Positions 31,291 to 37,000 of a DNA stretch of 37,000 nt are shown here, piece by piece (position 1 is the stretch's first letter; each line of letters starts with the position of its first letter). Under the pieces are notes generated by a model. That model searched no databases. It was not told the origin of the DNA and saw only the letters and a program-made list of their open reading frames with translations. The translations under genes and the position numbers were made by a program. This DNA is from Apostichopus japonicus (taxonomy: Eukaryota > Echinodermata > Holothuroidea > Aspidochirotida > Stichopodidae). The DNA is taken from contig NC_092578.1 in the NCBI RefSeq assembly GCF_037975245.1, positions 8,604,001 to 8,641,000 of the forward strand, read 5' to 3'.

Positions 31291-32211
31291 TTAACCCAGA
31301 GGGCAGTTTTCAAACACTTCTCGCAACTTGCTCTCTGAATACTGTGGAAAGTTGGTCTGAAGTAGTTCAAGCAGCTGCGATTTCGTCATTTCCACCTTCT
31401 CGTACGAATCCTCCTCTAGGAAATAGGTAATAAATTTGCCTCCCAATGCGAGTACGCTGACAATCTTGTCATCCAGGTACGCAAAGAATATCAAGCCGTT
31501 GAATGGGGGCGCCTTGTGCACATTGCAAACCTGGAAGAACATTTTCCAGGTGTCGACAAACGGATGCCAGTGTCTCTTTTCCGTCAACCAGAAGTTGACC
31601 TGCTTGTGCCACTTCTGTCCCTCGGAGTCGTACATGACTTGTTTGCTGCCGGTGTTCATCGGCGTCTGCGCACACCACGTGAGAAAATCTCCGTCTCTGA
31701 AGAATTTGCTTCTCATGTAGTGAAATTTGTAAACCGGCGATTCCTTGTCAAAGTCTAGGGGTATCGCGGCACATAGGGGCCGCCTGGTCCCAGGGTCCAC
31801 TAGATGGCGACTGCCTGGATGCGTCACGTCTTCGACGATGATACTGATGTGGGTGTCGTTGGTCCCGTCTCCGGGATTGAAGCCACATATGTGGTAGGTC
31901 TTATACCCAAGACGGTCGAGTATAGCTTTGGTGAATGGGTTTACCCAAATACAGGTACCCCCCTGCCGTGAAAGCATGTGGTGCTTCTGAATGTCTGGCG
32001 TGCAGTTCCAAACAGGCAGCGAGGAGGAGAAAAAGTGAATGTTGGTGAAAGGAATGACTTTATTGATTTGGTCTATTATATTGTTCAGAAGTGCCAATGA
32101 GTTTTCCAGCATCGCTGCCTCGGGGTCCTTTATATGTAGCGTATGTATGACAAATTCTAAGGCTTCTTCTCTTGTCAAAGGGTATTGCACATCTTCCGAA
32201 TTGCACGGCCT
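31291..32211 (-). CDS. Arylamine N-acetyltransferase-like protein, main exon (NAT copy 2)
   Basis: 306 residues plus stop (TAA at 31291-31293). NAT-family features in order: YPLTREEA near the start, IPF block (residues 53-55), SRQGGTC with nucleophile Cys87 (codon 31951-31953), His121 (31849-31851) and Asp139 in LVDPGTRR (31795-31797). This is the full Cys-His-Asp triad with spacing 34 and 18. A conserved stretch after the Asp (PLDF..ESPVYK.H.M..KFF) is shared with copy 1. The acceptor ctcattcacag ends at 32212, so the 15 codons open above it are intron. With the exon at 33248-33394 the product would be 355 residues, longer than the usual 280-300 because of a 49-residue N-terminal extension. 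Expected to be a cytosolic acetyl-CoA-dependent enzyme; the substrate is unknown. Confidence 0.85.
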   Translation of the reverse strand, partial: RPCNSEDVQYPLTREEALEFVIHTLHIKDPEAAMLENSLALLNNIIDQINKVIPFTNIHFFSSSLPVWNCTPDIQKHHMLSRQGGTCIWVNPFTKAILDRLGYKTYHICGFNPGDGTNDTHISIIVEDVTHPGSRHLVDPGTRRPLCAAIPLDFDKESPVYKFHYMRSKFFRDGDFLTWCAQTPMNTGSKQVMYDSEGQKWHKQVNFWLTEKRHWHPFVDTWKMFFQVCNVHKAPPFNGLIFFAYLDDKIVSVLALGGKFITYFLEEDSYEKVEMTKSQLLELLQTNFPQYSESKLREVFENCPLG

Positions 32212-33247
32212 CTGTGAATGAGTTAAATAGATTGTGATTGTTTCTTTTTTCCTCACACAAACTTTTGTTACATTTCAGGTTTTCTTTAAAATAAATATTG
32301 GAACTGTAGAGTGGCTTACCCATGAAAATATATACATGTACACTGTACTTCTCTTCCCTTCCCTCAATTTCAATGAATTTATTTGGTCCAACAAAATATT
32401 TCAATTTGGCACCAATAATTGATAGAGAAAAAAATATTAAGCTGGTAATATTGCTGATATTTAATAAGCCCTTATATTGAGATTCTCTGGTGTATAGCAT
32501 ACTGTACATTACAATAACTGATCAGCAAATTAGTTCAAAGTAGGAATTAAGTTTTAAAAAACATAAAGGGATGAAAGAGACTAAGCCCCCACCCCCTCCC
32601 CTCCAGAAAAAAAAAGCTGTGAAGTTTACCTTCATCTACCTCTGAATAAACACTTCTTAAGGTTTCACCAAGTTGGGACAATTTCTTTCTATGCTGTATA
32701 GTACTGTCTTGTCAAGATGTACGAATACCATGTTTTCATCATCAAGTAAAAGTTAGAAACTGTTCATGCTGTCATTATGAGTGCTTTGAAGCACGATATG
32801 AGAGGACAGTGTAGATTGTTACTGCTCATTGGAATTTTGTCCCAGTTGGCTTAATTGTTAGTTCATTTACAGTATGAATATGATTCATTTCGATATAAAT
32901 ATTTACAAAATACAATCTTCTTCTTACTGCTAGCATATCTCTTTCAATTAGTGACTGGTTGTGCATATCCAGTAGGTGCGTGGGGAGGGGTGGAATGGAG
33001 GGGAGATTGACCACATGCATTGGGTCTAGTACCGAAAAGGCATGCTGGCTGGACATAACTTGCTTTTGGGTTTGTAATTCATACAGTACAATATTAAGCC
33101 CCCGTAACAGAAGTCTCAGGGCGCTTTACAAATAAAAAGTCATAAAATACATAAAGAATACAAGTCAAACACACAGCAAAAGGAGCAAATGACCGCTGAC
33201 CACATGTATACATTATTCACACCAAGAAAAAAAAAAGAAATCCTTAC
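32212..33247 (-). other. Putative intron of NAT copy 2
   Basis: Bounded on the - strand by donor gtaagg (33242-33247) and acceptor cacag (ends 32212). AT-rich. The 149-codon frame at 32060-32509 overlaps the exon in another frame and is a shadow. A GCGCTTTAC patch near 33120 resembles a retroelement tail. Confidence 0.55.
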
Positions 33248-33394
33248 TGCTGCGTCTGTTACAAATTTATCCCTGTTTGCACTGGAAGGGGAAGGCTCAG
33301 TTGTTGTGACATTTTGACGTCTTGTCTGCTGTTTCGACGTCATCCTCAAAGTTTGCTGCAGTCGTCTGGCCGGAGCAGACTTGGAACTATCCAT
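33248..33394 (-). CDS. Candidate first coding exon of NAT copy 2
   Basis: 49 codons from an ATG at 33394 in strong start context (A at -3, G at +4) to a donor gtaagg. It begins MDSSKSAPARR and ends KFVTDAA, rich in Ser, Thr, Gln and Arg. The phase (0) matches the start of the main exon at 32211. The residues are low-complexity and not part of the NAT fold, so they would form a flexible N-terminal tail. A competing first exon exists at 36167-36253. Confidence 0.55.
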
Positions 33395-34473
33395 CTTGAT
33401 CTAGTAACTTGCTGGGCTTATTTATATATGCTGATGAATGGAAACAAAATTAAAAATCATTTTTATATTAGCCATACTCAGTTTTTTAATCACTTGCGAA
33501 TGGATTGGAAGAGTATCTGTTGGAGAGCCTGGGGAGATGGGGGGGGTGGGGGGGAAGAGGATGAGGGGGATTGTAAGGAACGTTGGTGTACAGTATGGGA
33601 GATAAGCATAAGTTTAAGATGGGTATTACAGGGGACATAAGTTTACCCAAGTTCCATCATCTTTGGCTTATCAGACGGAAATTGTTGTGAAGCCCTCTCA
33701 TAAACATCTTAGACAAAAGTCCTGTTCAAGGGTAAATTGAAAGATACAGTATACCTACGGTAGAGTACTGTAGTTAATTACAAATTTTAAAGTCATGTCT
33801 GGGAGCTGTCACTTTATAAATCTGTGTTTTTATATTGCCACGAGGATCTCAAACTTTAGCTTTTACTTTCTCTTTGCTTTTCTTTTCATATTTGCAAGGT
33901 AGAATGTTGACAGTGTTGAAACTGAAACAATGCCGTTACTAGGTGATGTTATTTTAAGAGTTTCAGTATGTTCGATTTGGCATTTGCAAATCTCCAAATC
34001 TCCATTACAGAAAATAAAGTTTGTTATGAAGAAAAGATTGAGGATCTCTGGCCACGCTTTAAATTAACAGAGGGCACTCTCATATCGGTACTATCTAGTT
34101 TTAAGAAACTTGACAACCTGCAGTCTCTGTAACCAAGTGCTGGGAATTCCTTGGAGGAATCTCTGACACACTTCTGGGCAAAGTATCGGCACATTCTCTA
34201 ATTCAAACATAGTGTGACATACTGTATTCAAGCTAGCATGAATGGTCATATTTAGAGAGTTAGGACGGATATAACAGCACCATCGGTAGCAAAGTTGTAT
34301 CCCCCATTGAAGGACATGTGGCTCCATGATGCCACATTTTAGACTTGATCAAGTATTCAGTATGCAACGAAACACTAATTAAAATCGGTGATTGTCAAAA
34401 TAAAGAAATGAAATTTAGGGAAAAGTAACTCGGAAATTTTAGACAATTGAAAAGAACAAAGAACGTTACATGA
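33395..34473. other. Non-coding stretch upstream of NAT copy 2
   Basis: Contains G-rich DNA near 33537-33570. The 78-codon minus frame at 34091-34327 has a fairly protein-like composition but no splice borders or family I can name. Confidence 0.4.
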
Positions 34474-34550
34474 CTAGAAAAGGATTCAAACCAGTGACCT
34501 CTGGGTTACATTATCCCAGCGCTCTATTAACTGAGCTACAGTATCCAGCC
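34474..34550 (-). repeat. tRNA-like SINE head or tRNA pseudogene
   Basis: On the - strand: TAGCTCAGTTAATAGAGCGC (A-box region with an intact GCTC/GAGC D stem), CTGGG...CCCAG anticodon-like stem with a 9-nt loop, and B-box-like GGTTTGAATCC followed by TTTT. The acceptor and T stems do not pair properly, so it is not a working tRNA. Confidence 0.6.
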
Positions 34551-35524
34551 CTTAGGTGGTGGCGATCCCTGTATAGCCTCTCGAAACTCTGTAATATATC
34601 CCTTTTTTTAATCTCTATGAAATAGTCCATTGATTATGGTTTGGTTTGCAATTCTCCTTTAATTCATTCGGTTTCACACACTTACTTTCCTATTTTACGT
34701 TCAAGCAAAATTTATGCAAATAATGCAATAAATACAGGCAATTTTCTGTGTATCCTGCATTGTCAATTTACTTAATGGCTCAGATCTGAATCACAGATGG
34801 GTTTGAGTCAATGTACATTCAATGTGACCACTTATCATGCAAACTATATGCTTAAAATAAGTTGTACAGTAGCTTAATACAGTCTACAGTACCACTATTT
34901 ATGATAATTTGTCAACTCCTATTGTCTGTTGTAAATTACACTGTATTGTTGATCTAAGAGGGATGCTAGCTGGTACACACTGCTTTCATTGTAATGCAGT
35001 ATTGACTCTATTCACAATACAAATTGGATGCCTGGCATGACCTAAATACTTCAGGCTTTCACACCATGCTTTGTCTCAGTTATACACTAGGATAGGTCAG
35101 CTATATAGCATTATATTATGCAGCATGTTCCACAGCTGGATAATGTAGCTACAGTATGTAATATTAGCATCTGAACTGTTACCACATTTGTAGTGCTCAC
35201 AAGTACAGGAAATATAGTAGTTCCAGTCTTCAATTGTTTCTGCAACAGCCTTTGCAGTTTCTCTTATAAATTACTAAATTGATTTTGAAATACATATTTG
35301 CATCTGTATGGTAATGTACAATTGCCATTTTTGCAGTAAGCAATTATGATGGGTTATACCAGATAAAGTATTCCCTGTTATGTAAAGATGATAAAGATCA
35401 TTAGTTTCTTATGTAAACAGCCATTAACAATACAGTACTTCAATCCACATTTATTAAAACTGTAATATCCTTAACTGAACTGTTACACAATGAATTCCTA
35501 AGCCATTACCATTTTTTTAACAAA
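34551..35524. other. Non-coding stretch, no gene recognised
   Basis: AT-rich with many TACAGTA/TACTGTA words; no repeat family or exon recognised. Confidence 0.5.
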
Positions 35525-35804
35525 GTGGCTATTCTTACGACTAGTCGTAAGAATAATTTCCGACTACGCATGCGCGGTTGCTATTTTCATAACCAGGAGT
35601 ATTATTTTTACGACGAGGAGTAACAATAATTTCCGGTTAAGAGTTAGGGTAAGGGCTAGGATTGAGGTTTAGGGTTATGTTTAGGGTTTAGGGTGAACCC
35701 TACTACATGCGCAGTTGCTTTATTTACTTTACTGCGCTTGAATTTGCCTTTGTCGTAAGGATAGTTTATAAATAATTGTTACGACTAGTCGTAAGAATAG
35801 CCAC
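35525..35804. mobile_element. 280-bp MITE with palindromic ends and telomere-like core
   Basis: Ends are GTGGCTATTCTTACGACTAG and the exact inverse, about 26 bp perfect. Each end is itself palindromic (24 bp perfect at 35531-35554). The middle has degenerate TTAGGG-type units (35641-35695) and a pair of CATGCGC(A/G)GTTGCT words. TTTTTTTAA occurs 4 bp outside both ends, a possible but uncertain target duplication. Confidence 0.82.
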
Positions 35805-36166
35805 GGCCTTTTTTTAAAGTTTATATACACACACTAAATTATACTGTATGAAACAAACTGGGATAAATTATTATACACAGGTCTATACAGTACTAAGTAG
35901 GTAGTAATTACGGGTTGAGTTACGCATTGTCCGCCTACACTGTTGGTGTATACACAGCCATGACAAAAAGTATAAACCTGACAAAACTAAGAGATCTAGA
36001 AATGAAACAGTCCCATGCACTGTTAGTACCATAAATACATATATAGATACAAAGCATAAACATGTACTGTATCTGTACATATACTTACTTTATACTAGTT
36101 TGTACAGTTCCTTAATCAACACAACAGATCATGTACTAATAGGCCTATAGTAATATGCATGCTTAC
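35805..36166. other. Spacer/intron before the minus-strand first exon
   Basis: AT-rich, no exon recognised. It would be intron if the exon at 36167-36253 is real. Confidence 0.4.
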
Positions 36167-36253
36167 TGGCTGTAGTCCATGCATGCCATTGCTCTCACTT
36201 GTGGTTTCAATTTGATGAGTATCCTTAAAGACCGTTTCCAAGAACGCGGACAT
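36167..36253 (-). CDS. Candidate first coding exon of a minus-strand gene
   Basis: From ATG at 36253 there are 29 codons (MSAFLETVFKDTHQIETT, then SESNGMHGLQP) to a donor gtaagc at 36161-36166, phase 0. The patch upstream is CpG-richer than its surroundings. Phase and strand would allow splicing to the NAT copy 2 main exon at 32211 as an alternative first exon, or to another gene whose later exons I did not recognise. No family resemblance. Confidence 0.42.
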
Positions 36254-36720
36254 GCTTCACCCTTGATCGACTTATCGGTGGAAGGTAAATTGCTCCACTC
36301 TTTTTTCAGCGTGGGAGTTGGGCTAGCACTTGCCCGCACAGCGGACGTGTGTTACTACTGCACCGATTAGCTGCATCCGTAGAATATGGTACATATATCC
36401 ACACGTGCTGCCAACCATGGTCAGAATGACAACGAAGGTTAGGCTAGTAATCCCCTCGTGAGAGGTGTATGGGCGGCCGTTTCAGCCAAAAATACAACGA
36501 TGAAACAGATAAACAAGTAAGCAAACTGAGGTGGGGTTAGGACAGCTTAGCCCGTGTAAACGTTGGCAAATGTAAATAAACAATTGCCTTGGGGTGTAAA
36601 AGTTACGACGGATATCATCAGTTGTGGTTTTCGCCGCTTCTTTATTTCTGCATCGACATAAACTGTGTTGTATCTCCTAAAATTGGTTGTGTATACAAAG
36701 GACCGATGCAGTGAGAATGA
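36254..36720 (-). promoter_or_regulatory. CpG-richer patch, possible promoter
   Basis: CG dinucleotides are frequent here (for example GCGGAC, ATCGACTTATCGG, GGGCGGCCG, ACGACGG, TCGCCGC) against a CpG-poor background. It lies directly upstream of the minus-strand exon at 36253. No TATA box or initiator can be assigned. Confidence 0.35.
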
Positions 36721-37000
36721 AGGAATTACGTATATGGTAGGCCATGCCTGAAATAATTGCTGATTTAATGTCCGTACGAAATAAAATTATTACCGGTATT
36801 AATTCTATTCAATACCGGCATTAATTCTCAACCAATCACCATGCAGCTTTATATGCCAGTATACAAAATAAAGAACGGTATTAAATATTATATATGCGGA
36901 TATAAAAAGCATTTATGTCCTTCATAAATACATTATGTGCCCGCAATAAATACATAAATTATATACCGGTATCAAAAACATAAAAATGAATATATGCCGA
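36721..37000. repeat. AT-rich run with ATACCGGTAT words
   Basis: ACCGGTAT, ATACCGGCATTAATTCT and TATACCGGTAT recur in both orientations amid AT-rich sequence, probably part of a repeat that continues past the window. Confidence 0.4.

Noticed and set aside
31436-31758. Plus-strand and alternative frames across NAT copy 2
   Set aside because: Antisense shadows of a GC-richer coding exon.
32060-32509. 149-codon minus-strand frame
   Set aside because: It overlaps NAT copy 2 in another frame, shows no domain and crosses the intron border.
34091-34327. 78-codon minus frame with protein-like composition
   Set aside because: No clear splice sites and no family I can name; not enough for a gene call.
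34474-34550. Functional tRNA gene
   Set aside because: Acceptor and T stems do not pair and the anticodon loop is 9 nt; better read as a SINE head or pseudogene.

Overview
The window is animal nuclear DNA. It has spliced genes with GT-AG introns, long AT-rich non-coding stretches, 5'-truncated LINEs, a tRNA-derived SINE, many short inverted-repeat elements and several tandem arrays. The kinds of repeats and the protein families suggest a marine invertebrate, perhaps an echinoderm-like deuterostome. That placement is an impression; no rRNA or mitochondrial marker is present to fix it.

Left part (1-7.9 kb, + strand): nine consecutive exons of an annealing-helicase gene of the SMARCAL1 (HARP) type. 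They cover the ATPase core from just before motif II (DESH) to motif VI and the conserved GTADDLLW end of the core. All eight internal junctions keep the frame. The N-terminal exons (HARP repeats, Walker A) lie left of the window. The last donor at 7869 demands at least one further exon, which I could not find in the remaining 29 kb.

Middle and right (8.8-36.3 kb, - strand): a dispersed family of arylamine N-acetyltransferase-like (NAT, Acetyltransf_2) genes. There are two intact copies with the same architecture: a small 5' exon, then one large 3' exon of 924 and 921 bp. NAT copy 1 (10457-11380) has Cys-His-Glu where NATs normally have Cys-His-Asp. NAT copy 2 (31291-32211) has the standard Cys-His-Asp. 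A third, decayed copy (about 8870-9500) is split by a TTAA-flanked MITE. A further convincing first coding exon on the - strand (36167-36253) lies in a CpG-richer patch that looks like a promoter.

The rest is repeats: three copies of one TTAA-type MITE family; a 619-bp element built almost wholly of nested palindromes with a 5-bp target duplication; a 682-bp inverted-repeat element with a perfect 17-bp hairpin; a hAT-like foldback; a 280-bp MITE with a telomere-like core; a 157-bp satellite (10 units); two minisatellites; a 0.5-kb duplicated block; and a family of four short repeats, one of which keeps a near-complete hammerhead-ribozyme layout as in Penelope-like elements. A LINE 3' end sits 8 bp from a SMARCAL1 splice acceptor and shares its 3' tail with the SINE at 13.0-13.4 kb.

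No rRNA gene, CRISPR array, operon or prokaryotic feature was seen. Exon borders are read from splice signals, frame and remembered family conservation, without transcript data or searches.
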